Source: Gibbula magus
Lineage: Eukaryota > Mollusca > Gastropoda > Trochida > Trochidae
Length of the DNA stretch: 64,000 bases
Reading direction: 5' to 3'
Assembly: GCA_936450465.1 (NCBI GenBank)
Contig: OW388296.1
Span: 11,839,867-11,903,866, forward strand
Within the stretch, counting starts at the first letter, position 1. Every line of letters begins with the position of its first letter. The notes below the pieces were generated by a model. The model was given only the letters and a program-made list of their open reading frames with translations. It had not been told where the DNA came from and did not search any database. A program made the position numbers and the translations under genes. This document shows, one piece after another, positions 24,301-36,300 of the stretch.

Positions 24301-27300
24301 GGGGCCTGTGCCCGGTTCAGTAGTGCCCCCGAGGTCATTACCTGCACGTGTGCCGGTCGACCCTTGAGCATCAGGGTCCGGCAGGGCGACGACGGTCAAC
24401 TCCTTACGGAGCTGAGCCATCATCGTCCCCACCATCCCCGTCATCTGCCCCTGGATTATGGCAGTGATAGCTGCCGCATCCAGATTAGTGTTAGGGTTAG
24501 CAACATTTACAACATTAGTGTGTGCTTGTGGTGAAAGAACTGGAGGGGGGGGGGGGAGTACCCCCCGCAGCAGGTGACCCCACCTCCATATCCACCTCAT
24601 CCGATGAGGAAGAGGGGACAGGAGAGGAGTGCACCTTCTTTTTCCCTTTACCCTTAGCCTTACTCCTCTTTTCCTTAGAGGGAGGGATGGCCTCAATCTC
24701 CTGCCCTGCCTTCTATAGGTTGCGGAAGAAGAGCATGTCGATGCCCCTCTCCTTCTTGGCCCTCGGGGTGAAACTGATGCACAACTTGCAAGAGGTGTCG
24801 TCGTGTTCATCCTCGACCAAACAAGGCAAGCACCTGTCGTGCCTGTCGGCCGGAGGAATACGGGACTTGCATCCCACACATTCGGTGAAAGACTGCAAGT
24901 CAAACACAGAATGTTTAGGGATGTGCATGTGTGTAAGTGCAATGTTTATGTTTGATAAAAGTGCATCATACAAACAACACGCAGAGGCGATACTATAATA
25001 ACTAAGCACTAGGCAAGTAATAAATAGTAAGCCACTGAAAGAAATAAAGCATGAATATATCTAGTATATCTTGCCGACTGAGACGATGACCCCGAGAATG
25101 AAAAATTCAAAAAGGGAGAAATCCTCATCAGTAAAGTGCTGCCCTACAATGCGAAGCACGATAAAGAACCTTCAAAACAATCAGATCTCAAAACAAAATA
25201 GCAAAACACTAACACTTTGCATTTTGTTTGAGCATCCGCCATTTTGAGCGTTTTCCATCCGCCATTACTCGGAGAATACGAAGCACGTGGGAATTGAAAA
25301 ACGAAGTTACAACGCAACAAAAACCATATAAGTAACCTAAACATTCGCCTCTACGAATAAAAAGGGGTTACCACACATACAGTATTCTTAGTCTTGTCCA
25401 TTTTCATGAATAGCGAAACTCAAGTCAAAAGTCAAAAGTCGACAGCAGAAAAACCACGTCTTGCTGGTTCAATGACAGATTGATAAGTGGTGAGATTAGA
25501 GTTACGTCCCTTGGTTTGCACGGGGATGGGGCTCTACACAGGGTGGTCACACGTTCGGAAAACACTTATTTTGTGTTTTTTGAACTTATTTTTACTGTTA
25601 TTTATAAAAATTAAAATTAAAGGATTTAATTAAGGAAAATTAAAACAATCTGTCATCAAGTTAAAAATTAGGATTTTTATGCTACATGTACCCCAAGGAG
25701 GATCCCTTCTGAAAAAGAATTCAATGTTGCATTTATGTAACTAGACCTACTGGTGTTGAACAGTTCTCAACAACAAACAAACCAAGATTCAAGAATTTGT
25801 CATACAGTTTTCTTCATAAGATCTTGTTCACAAGATACAAGGCGCACAATACTCAAAACATTTTATCGAAAAAATAAGGTTGGAACAATATTGACAAAGA
25901 AAATTCAAGAAAGATTACCAGAAACAAATGGTAAATTTCACAAATAAATAATTCATAACATCATACTTACTGCCTTATATGCCTTGATATCTCTGTACAG
26001 ATCGGTGCCAGGTACATGACCCATCAAACAAGCGTATGGTCTGAAATTACGATTAATTAGTATTTCACTGATCTTGTCAACATTTCAAGGGTAAACATAA
26101 TATACACATTTAAATTTTCACTCCAAAAACAGGTTAATAACATTGCTTTACTAGGGTAATTTGGCTCCAGTAAATGCTTCTGATGATTGTTTTTCAAATA
26201 TTAGCATTATAATTAGGTCTTTGAATTAAATTCCTGAACAGCAGGAAAACCTGGAGAGAACCCATAACCATGGACCTACATTTCCGAAGCTCTCTTTGAG
26301 CTACAATAGTTGATTAACAATGTTAATGTATGCAGAGTTCAGGGGTCACCTCTGAGATCTGAACTAGTTCCTCTACAGTTTTTTCCCTCACCTCTGAGAT
26401 CTGACGATGACAGTAAGCAGAGCGAATCCAACACCGACTCCGAGACCGAGGTCGACATCGAGGAGAGCGGTGCCAGCCCACGTGATCAGCCACACCAACT
26501 GACGGGACAAACAGGGGGAAATGATACATAGTTAATCCTTCCAGATTTATACTTATATACATAGTGTTCTGTCAGAAAGGTTTATGATTTTCATTAATAG
26601 CTGAAGCAACAATTGCCACCTTTTCACATATTTTGGTTTGATATAGGTGGGGATTGAACCTGAGCCTCCAGGTGATGAGCAGACACTCCACCAACTGAGC
26701 TACATCCCTGATTACTTTCCTTACTCAATCAAATGTCAATACGTTTCAGCATCTATTCTGATCTCGTGATCATAAGAGAGAATGAGAAGAGTCAATATAT
26801 AGTTAACATCTTGAGAGTAATAAACATTCTGATTGGTTGATACTCACGAAGTCCGACTTGGATATCCTCCAGAGTCTCTTGAGTTCCATGAACTGTTTGA
26901 ACATGCCCTTGAGCGCCACGATAATGATGGAGGCTAACACACACTGCACAAACAAACATAGTAATATAGACATAGGAGACTTTTTGTCATCCAAAACTAA
27001 TGTTATCCTGCTTCTGCTGCTGATACATAAAATGTTTTAGTCGCAATGATTTAGAGAAACAAGAATATTTATGGATGATCACCTTCTTTGTGTATACTCT
27101 TTTCTTGATCATAAATTGGTAAACTATCTTGATATGTAGAACAAATTGGTAACAGATCATTGTCTTTATAAATGTTACACAAACATATTTATGTATAGAA
27201 TACGTAACGATGTCCCGTTTGATAACATGTTAATGAAACGAGAAAATGGTTTGGTATTTCAACGAGCGAAAGCGAGTTAAATACCGATGCCATTCATGAT

Positions 27301-30300
27301 TTTCATAAACATGTTATCATACGGGACCGAGTTTAGTATTTTATTTATTACTCAATGATGTAAATAGCGCTGAATTGCAAGAAAATCGTTGTTAGTGACG
27401 CTCACTTGCAAAAATGTCACCCGCTATTGCAGTCGTGCGGTTAACATTGTGACGTCAACCAAAAAGGACTATGACGTCACACGCCAATTATGATGTTACG
27501 GCAGCACGCGGTGGTATCACACATGTGTGTAACCAACTCATTGTTATCTAATGAGTGATCTCACCACGGTTGAGTAATAAAAATAGTTAAAACAGGAGGT
27601 GCTAACCCCCGGTCGGCGAAATCACTCTTCGAGTGGAAGCAGACCTTAAACTCCAACGCAACAACAACAGGTGCTAACCCTCGACACCCAGCTTAAATGA
27701 AGGTGCGAAGGTGAGATTCCTTCATTGGAAACCAATGAAAACTGATACAGCAACGCTACCAACAAAGACTGTGTTAAAAATTCAAAGAAAGCAACCGCCA
27801 TCAAGCAATGAGTAGAACTTTGATTTTCTCTTAGTCTGGGTTAAGAAACAATCTAAGAATTTGTCTTAGATTTAAGAAAATTTGGTACCTGTAAATACTA
27901 CGAAAATTCTAAGAAGCTTGAATACCGGCCCAGCATAGCATTAGAGGTGGTTTTACAGGTTTTGGGGTTGGACCCCTTTAATCAGTCTGATGTAGGGGGT
28001 CCCTCCCCGAATGTGTACCACCTCCATTGTTACAAATATAGACTGGCTTTAAGTCTCTGATAACAATTTATTATTAGTTATTTAATTATATATTGGAAAG
28101 GAGCCTTTTTGAAAAGGAATCCGATGAGATCCAAATCTATACTTGATCATGATTCTTGTTGTGTTGAAGATAAGGTAAGATATTCTGAACTACCGTCTAC
28201 ATCCTCTACAGCTATGCTATTTAAGTATGCCTTCTTTGTTGATAGCATTTTATTTAACAAATTTTTAAGTAGTTATCCAGATACTTACGTTTGGTAGAGA
28301 GGCGAAGTATGGTCCGACTAGAAGCAACACAATAAGTAGGAGCGCACTGGAGAACATGCCAGCAACCTGAAGAGAGAGAGGAGAAACATAACTTTAGTTG
28401 TGAATAACAACAACTACTATATTTTCTTGTGTTCATAGGGAGGGTGCAATTGTATAAAACCCTGATTATGTTACCCGAGTCCTGCCCCAGACACCCTTCT
28501 GTACGAGACTACGTGAGAGAGAGATGCTGATAATGTTACCTGAGTCCTGCCCCCAACACCTTCCTGTACGAGACTACGTGAGAGAGATGCTGACGCGCAG
28601 AAGGAGGAAAAGAATGAACTGAAGATGTTGACGATTCCGTACGCAAGCAGCTCCTGGGAATAAAAAGTATGTCATCAGTCCATGAGTATCTGTGCATCTA
28701 AGTGAACAAGGTTGTTAGTGTCATATAGAAACAATGGCTTACAACTATCTTAGCACTAAGAGACCTTTGAGAATCAAGACCTGGATCCATATTTTCAAAG
28801 CTCTCTTAGGGCTAAGATAGTCATAGGTGTCACATATTAACATTGACTTACGACCATCTTAGCGCTAAGAGAGCTTCGAAAATATGGGTCCTTGATCCTA
28901 GTAGTTATTTCAACAGTAATTAACAGTATCATGACTTTCATGACCATTAACATAATACACATATCGAATCTTTAAATGATTAATATTATTCGGAAAAGTT
29001 TTCTATAAGCAGGTTTAATTCCCTGTCGTGTCAAATTTAGATGATGAAAGATTGCTTCCTCGCTGGACACTCAGTATTACAAGGCAGAATAACACTTAAC
29101 TGGCGCTGCACTGTGGCTGTTTGGTGCAATATGCATAAAATTAATTTTCAATAGACAGTAAAGAGTTAATATCATTACAAAGCAGTTAATGTTTGTAAAA
29201 TGTGAAATTCCTCCAACATTGCGTATGACATATGTATTTTCATGTATCAGTTGATCAGCAACAACAAAGTTCGTTCAGCATCATCTTCATATTATAAGCC
29301 AACTATTATCAAAACTAATTCTATAACTTCACTATAGGCTCCAAAATAACAGTTTTCATTCTGACCTGATTTGAATCCACATCATAGTCATGTTTCTTTC
29401 CTAAGATCTTTGCCATAGAAACAGAGATAGCAAAAGCGACGATACCGACGGCGACCGCATCACTGAACACGTCCCCCAGATACTCGAACTGCTGAACCTT
29501 CGGGGGAGGAATACTGGAAACAGATATCGAAAAGGTTACTTTATAGATTGAAAATAAATGAAACTATGAAAAATATCTTCACAAACTAAATGTCCAAATA
29601 GATTAGACGATGGAGATGAAGGAAATCTTTTAACGGCATATTTAAGTTTGATCATAATTACAAGCATAGGTAATATATCCATAAATTCATAAAATTATTT
29701 ATATTTTATTTATTTAGAACCAAGAGAGATTATTTTTGAAGAACTGTTATTGTATATCAAATTCTTCAAAGGCACTTTCTAAGTTGAATAGTAATTCAAA
29801 GACGAATCATTCAGATAATTCCTCAACTTTTATCATTAGTAATCTTTTCAATGCTGTTAAAGGGGCAGTAAAATAAGTTGATGAAATGTATTTGAAAAAT
29901 ACACAAACGTAACACCTATATTGCCACTACAGATAATTGGTTTGTGTAAAGATGTTTTACCCTCTGTAAATGACATAAACTATCATTATAAATAAAATAA
30001 AAAAAATTAAAATTGCCAAAAACGTGCTACAGCCCAATTAACATGGAAACTTGTTTGACACAAAAGTGAGATCAGGTTCATAAAGTACAAGGGTGTTTAA
30101 CTTCTTCATCTCTCTTCACCTTCTACTGTTTTCAGCATATGAAAAGAACAGATTTACAGCAGTATACTCAGTGGCGGGCGGATCCAGGGGGGCGGGTATG
30201 AGGGAAAAAATTGGAACTCTCCCCCCCCCCTTTTCCATTGGTTGACCCCCCTTTCAAAATTCCTGGATCCGCACCTGATACTTATATGTGGGTGGATTTG

Positions 30301-33300
30301 TAACAACAAATAAGACTAACACATCAAACACGATTTACTTGATAAGGCAAAACAGATTGTTATGAAACTTATAAATACGTTATAACAGTACCACCAAAAG
30401 GGACACAACTCTTGAAGAACTAACATTAGATTAACTAAATTTGCTTTTGAGCAAACACAGGCTGCAAATGTTACTGACCCAACCGGAATGTCTCCAACAA
30501 TCTTCACACCAAAGTCTCGATTCAAGTACGCAAACTGGGAAATAACTGTTCCAAGTACAACCTGGTAAAGAGATCAGATGTTCTTGTTAGTGTGAGTCAG
30601 ATCATTGAAAGGTTTTGTTTTCATTTACAGAACACAAATGTAAGGAGACAACATTGATGTAATAATTTGTAAAACACAACAATTAGGCAATAAACCAACA
30701 TTTGGATGAATGGATGTGAGTGAGTGAGTTATTGTTTAATGCCGCTTCGGCAGTATTGCAGCCATTAGCGGCGTGAATGGATGTGAGGATGGATCGGTAA
30801 ATGTGTGTGTGAAACAAGATGAATGGATGGATGGGTGCATGCATGCATGAATAGATGGGTGCATAGATAGATGAATGAATGGATGGATGGATGGGTGCAT
30901 GCATAGATGGGTGCATGAGCTTGTGACACCAGATGGATAGATGGGTGCATGGATGCACGGATGCATGGATAGATGGGTGCACAGATGCATGGATAGATGG
31001 GTGCATGTATGCATGGATAGATGGGTGCATGTATGCATAGATAGATGAATGCATGCATGCATGCAACTACAATATATAACTGAGTCAGTAGGAGGTTGAA
31101 TTGGAGACTGAATACCAACCACAATAAGTTCGATGGGGACCGGCATCTTCAGTTTTGGTTTGACCTTCGGGTTGTTATTGATGCACTCCTTGACGACAGA
31201 CAGCATGACGATACACAAGATGGAGGTGATCAGGGTCACGGCGTTCGTCTGCGGGATGTTCATGAAGAAATCTCGGTACGACTGCAAGAAAACAATACTA
31301 AATTTATCAAACACCTTTTATCACAAGGTTTTTTGGAGTGAGAATTTAAAAAAAAATTACTTGATGACTACAATTTATAATCAGGATGAACATATATTCA
31401 AAACCATTTGTAGAATCTAATGTGTATTATCAAAACTGAATCACAAAACATAATAATTTATATATATAAGTCATAAACATATCATAACATATCATAACTG
31501 TCATGAACATCTGACATCTAAGATATAAATCAAAGGGAGATAACCCTCCAACAGATCGCTTTCATTCAATAGGCCTATATTTGAAAGTTAATGCACATAA
31601 AAGTTTTCTGATTACAATAACACAGAAAAGGGGAGATAACCCTTACCCAGACAAGTTTGAGAGGTCCGTAGTAACGCCCCATCTCGACCCCGAATATATG
31701 TTTGATCTGGCTCGTAAACACGTGACACGCTGCGCCGGTCGTGAATCCACTAACCAGGGGATCTGACAGGTAGACCGTGACGAAACCCAACCGCAGGATA
31801 CCCATCAATAACTGGAAACAAACAAAGAATTAATATAAATATAATATAAATATAATATACTTAAAATAAACATACTGAAATGGAGAAGAGAATAAGTGCT
31901 CAATAATAATATTATTACTGCTTTATTTCATACACTGTTTTAAATTATTTTCTTATTGTCAGGAACACATTAGAAACACGAAGTACACAATACCTATCTG
32001 ATGAAGGTTTAAACATTAAATGTAAACATTAAATCTAAATGTAGTGTTTATAAAAAAAATAACAATAATTGTATGTTTGCCTTTCTATGATGTTGCACTT
32101 TGAAATAACTTTCTGATTTAATTTCACTCTGCGGATAACTTTTTATTAGAGATTTTGTCCACTCATTTGACAAGGGGAAGAAAGGTTAACACACCTGACG
32201 ATAAACTTTAAAACGCATGTTACCTGTATGCATCCTATAGCAAAGGTGACAGCCATGGCCAGCTTGAGTTTAGTCGTGAGTATAAGATCTTCATCGAAGA
32301 TCGGATCTCCCCCTGTTCCGTTTGTACCGTTGTTATAGAAGATACCCGAGATGTTAGCACTAGATAGGTTGCTGGTAACTAACGACGGCTCAAGACTGGT
32401 AGGTGCTAACGATTCTTTGTTCAAACCGCGGGCGGTCATACCCTTGTCAACCACCGACCCCACCATCAAACTCACAACCGCAAATGTTCCTGCAAAACAT
32501 AAAATTTATTATCGGTTTACAAAAAACACAGTTTATCATTTAACCTACTTAATTCTTAGCGTTGAGTGGCTTGGTAGCAGCCATCAATGGAGATTTCTAT
32601 CGAAAATTAAAATGGTAGGAATATTCTTGTATGGGTCCTTACAATAACATTTGCTCTATGCAATGTGCACGACGTCCGAATAAGACGACAAGGGCCATAA
32701 CTCTAGAACTATTTACTGCCCGAATAACTTTCCGATCTCAGATCATCTGTTGTCACCAAATACATTTTGTAAACTCGATACAAAATTCAGTTTTCTAGCT
32801 ACATAGAAGGACTATACTGAAACCTGTTATATAGCTGCTATTGAGACTGTAGACGACACACAACGACTCACTCACCTATAGATATGTGCTTGGACGTGCC
32901 GAAGAAGAAGTAGATAAAGACGGGGAAGAACGAGACATAGAGACCATACACTGGCGGCAATGTTGACAGCTGACCGTACGCCATACCTGTAATGTAGAAA
33001 CAATGGTAGAAATGTGGGTAGAAATCTTGTATCATCATGTGGTAGAAAAGTAGAAATGTGGATAGCAACATTGTGTCATCCTATGGTACAAAGTTAGAAA
33101 CAGTAGTAATATGGGAAGCAACATTGTATCATCATGTGCTACAAGGATAGTAATATGGGAAGCAACATTGTATCATCATGTGCTACAAGGATAGTAATAT
33201 GGGAAGCAACATTGTATCATCATGTGCTACAAGGATAGTAATATGGGAAGCAACATTGTATCATCATGTGCTACAAGGGTAGTAATATGGGAAGCAACAT

Positions 33301-36300
33301 TGTATCATCATGTGCTACAAGGATAGTAATATGGGAAGCAACATCGTATCATCATGTGCTACAAGGATAGTAATATGGGAAGCAACATTGTATCATCATG
33401 TGCTACAAAGATAATAATATGGGAAGCAACATTGTATCATCATGTGCTACAAGGGAAGTAATATGGGAAGCAGCATTGTATCATCATGTGCTACAAGGGT
33501 AGTAATATGGGAAGCAACATTGTATCATCATGTGCTACAAGGGTAGTAATATGGGAAGCAACATTGTATCATCATGTGCTACAAGGGTAGTAATATGGGA
33601 AGCAACATTGTATTATCATGGTGCTACAAGGGTAGTAATATGGGAAGCAACATTGTATCATCATGTGCTACAAAGGTAGTAATATGGGAAGCAACATTGT
33701 ATCATCATGTGCTACAAGGGTAGTAATATGGGAAGCAACATTGTATTATCATGGTGCTACAAGGGTAGTAATATGGGAAGCAACATTGTATCATCATGTG
33801 CTACAAAGGTAGTAATATGGGAAGCAACATCGTATCATCATGTGCTACAAGGGTAGTAATATGGGAAGCAACATTGTATCATCATGGTGTTACAAGGGTA
33901 GTAATATGGGAAGCAACATTGTATTATCATGGTGCTACAAGGGTAGTAATATGGGAAGCAACATTGTATCATCATGTGCTACAAAGGTAGTAATATGGGA
34001 AGCAACATTGTATCATCATGGTGTTACAAGGGTAGTAATATGGGAAGCAACATTGTATTATCATGGTGCTACAAGGGTAGTAATATGGGAAGCAACATTG
34101 TATCATCATGTGCTACAAAGGTAGTAATATGGGAAGCAACATCGTATCATCATGTGCTACAAGGGTAGTAATATGGGAAGCAACATTGTATCATCATGGT
34201 GTTACAAGGGTAGTAATATGGGAAGCAACATTGTATTATCATGGTGCTACAAGGTAGTAATATGGGAAGCAACATTGTATCATCATGTGCTACAAAGGTA
34301 GTAATATGGGAAGCAACATCGTATCATCATGTGCTACAAGGGTAGTAATATGGGAAGCAACATTGTATCATCATGGTGTTACAAGGGTAGTAATATGGGA
34401 AGCAACATTGTATTATCATGGTGCTACAAGGGTAGTAATATGGGAAGCAACATTGTATCATCATGTGCTACAAAGGTAGTAATATGGGAAGCAACATTGT
34501 ATCATCATGTGCTACAAGGGAAGTAATATGGGAAGCAACATTGTATTATCATGGTGCTACAAGGGTAGTAATATGGGAAGCAACATTGTATCATCATGTG
34601 CTACAAGGGTAGTAATATGGGAAGTAACATTGTATCATCATGTGCTACAAGGGTAGTAATATGGGAAGCAACATTGCATCATCATGTGCTACAAGGGTAG
34701 TAATATGGGAAGCAACATTGTATCATCATGTGTTACAAGGGTAGTAATATGGGAAGCAACATTGTATCATCATACATGTGTTACAAGGGTAGTAATATGG
34801 GAAGCAACATTGTATCATCATGGTGTTACAAGGGTAGTAATATGGGAAGCAACATTGTATCATCATGTGCTACAAGGGTAGTAATATGGGAAGCAACATT
34901 GTATCATCATGTGCTACAAGGGTAGTAATATGGGAAGCAACATTGTATCATCATGGTGTTACAAGGGTAGTAATATGGGAAGCAACATTGTATCATCATG
35001 TGTTAAACAGTAGAAATGTGAGTATATATATCACATGTCTTGACGATAACTGGCCTACACTATTTCTGTAAGAAAGAATTGAATTATTTCATTTTCAACA
35101 TTAGGGAATTCGTGCTGAGAAATTGTTTTTTAGTTAAATAGATTCAAATTGAATACACTCCATCTACAACGATAAACACTTTCCCCATACCAGCCATGTA
35201 ACTTATAAAATATTTAAAATATTTGAATTTTCATTTAATATTCATCATGTATGTGTCAGAAAAGTGAAAACTATTCATAATGAAGCAGAAATTATGCACT
35301 TTCAGCGTCTGATGAGACACATAACGACATCGAGCCGTGAACTGTTTGCTCTAGACATGTATTATAAAGGCTTAACACTCGTGTATATGTTGTATTATGG
35401 GTACAGTTCACTAATTTTGCACAATCAGCTATTGTTTAGAATAAAGTAAGCTATTGTTTTCCTTCGTTTCGATAAAAATCCTTTGTTGAGATATTTGAGG
35501 ATGACCTTTTCATAGTCAAAGGTGCATAAATTATTATTTGGGTTTGTATTAATCAAACCACCCTTTTCACCATCATCAGAAACAAATAAAATTATGAAAA
35601 GGTCTAAAATATAACACAATATTACAACAAAAAGTTAATTAATTTGAAAAGTATTATGTCCAAAATACCACTTCATCAATTTTAAATTGTTATAATCGAC
35701 CAATCAATAACAAGAGCACAATATGGTCTGTCAGAGAGGTATACCATTTTGCAATGGATAAGTCATCATAATTATTGAAATTAGTTTAATTGAATAACAT
35801 AAGTTTTTGTCTCTTACAAACTAGAATTTATCTCTACATCCTGTTTTAGGTAACTAAAAATATTAAAATAACCAGCTCATCATCATCAAACAATTATCCA
35901 AATCACATTCAGATCAAAGTCTCCTGAAAGTAAACTATTTAGTAATTTCCCGAAAATTACTTTAATTAGTTTGTAAAGCAAATTGTTATCCATAAAATGG
36001 AAACTATCAGGAAATTGCCCCACATGTTTTGAACAAAAATACAAACCTTTAAAATAAAAAAGTAGGCGTTATTTTCATATATCACTCACTTTGCCAGCAG
36101 TATAATTGGGAGAATCTACCACCTCATGGTAGAATCACATGCAGATATAATCCAAAACTATCATGCCTCAAACATACAGGCAATTTGTTAGGAGAATTTA
36201 TCTTGTGTTTGGAGATAAGTTAAATTGAAAATGGTATTTTTTTCCCACCTGTTCCTAACACTTGCCAAACAATAAGTCATATATATTGCGATCTACAAGG

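Larger units (their letters stand above)
19157..25720 (-). mobile_element. DIRS-order tyrosine-recombinase retrotransposon in SLC26 intron 12
   Basis: About 6.56 kb, coding strand minus. The parts in order are: right-end ITR (25477-25720), leader, gag-like ORF with a Cys-rich motif (24928-22954, broken), RT/RNase H/methyltransferase-like ORF (22939-20837, intact), overlapping tyrosine recombinase (about 21060-20002, frameshifted), internal complementary region (about 19434-19528), and left-end ITR (19157-19394). Inverted termini plus an internal region complementary to both outer ends, with a recombinase in place of an integrase, is the diagnostic DIRS plan. No target-site duplication is visible, as expected for this order. 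Base composition (GC-rich ORFs) contrasts sharply with the AT-rich intron. The ORF breaks suggest it is no longer autonomous. Confidence 0.95.

Noticed and set aside
24557..24942. Proline/Arg-rich N-terminal extension of the gag-like ORF
   Set aside because: Shadow frame upstream of the homopolymer. The Cys-rich motif expected at the gag N terminus is in the other frame.
26644..26710. Functional tRNA gene on the minus strand
   Set aside because: A and B boxes are present but the acceptor and T stems do not pair. SINE-head remnant.
30683..31314. Frames rich in 'MHPSIH' and 'HACIHLS' repeats
   Set aside because: Translation of the gatgg/gcatg microsatellite. The only real coding part is SLC26 exon 5 at 31120-31281.
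33796..35071. Open frames encoding repeated '[11 protein letters not shown]' / '[11 protein letters not shown]' peptides
   Set aside because: They are produced by the 44/45-bp minisatellite in all three forward frames, with no start context, splice sites or known family.
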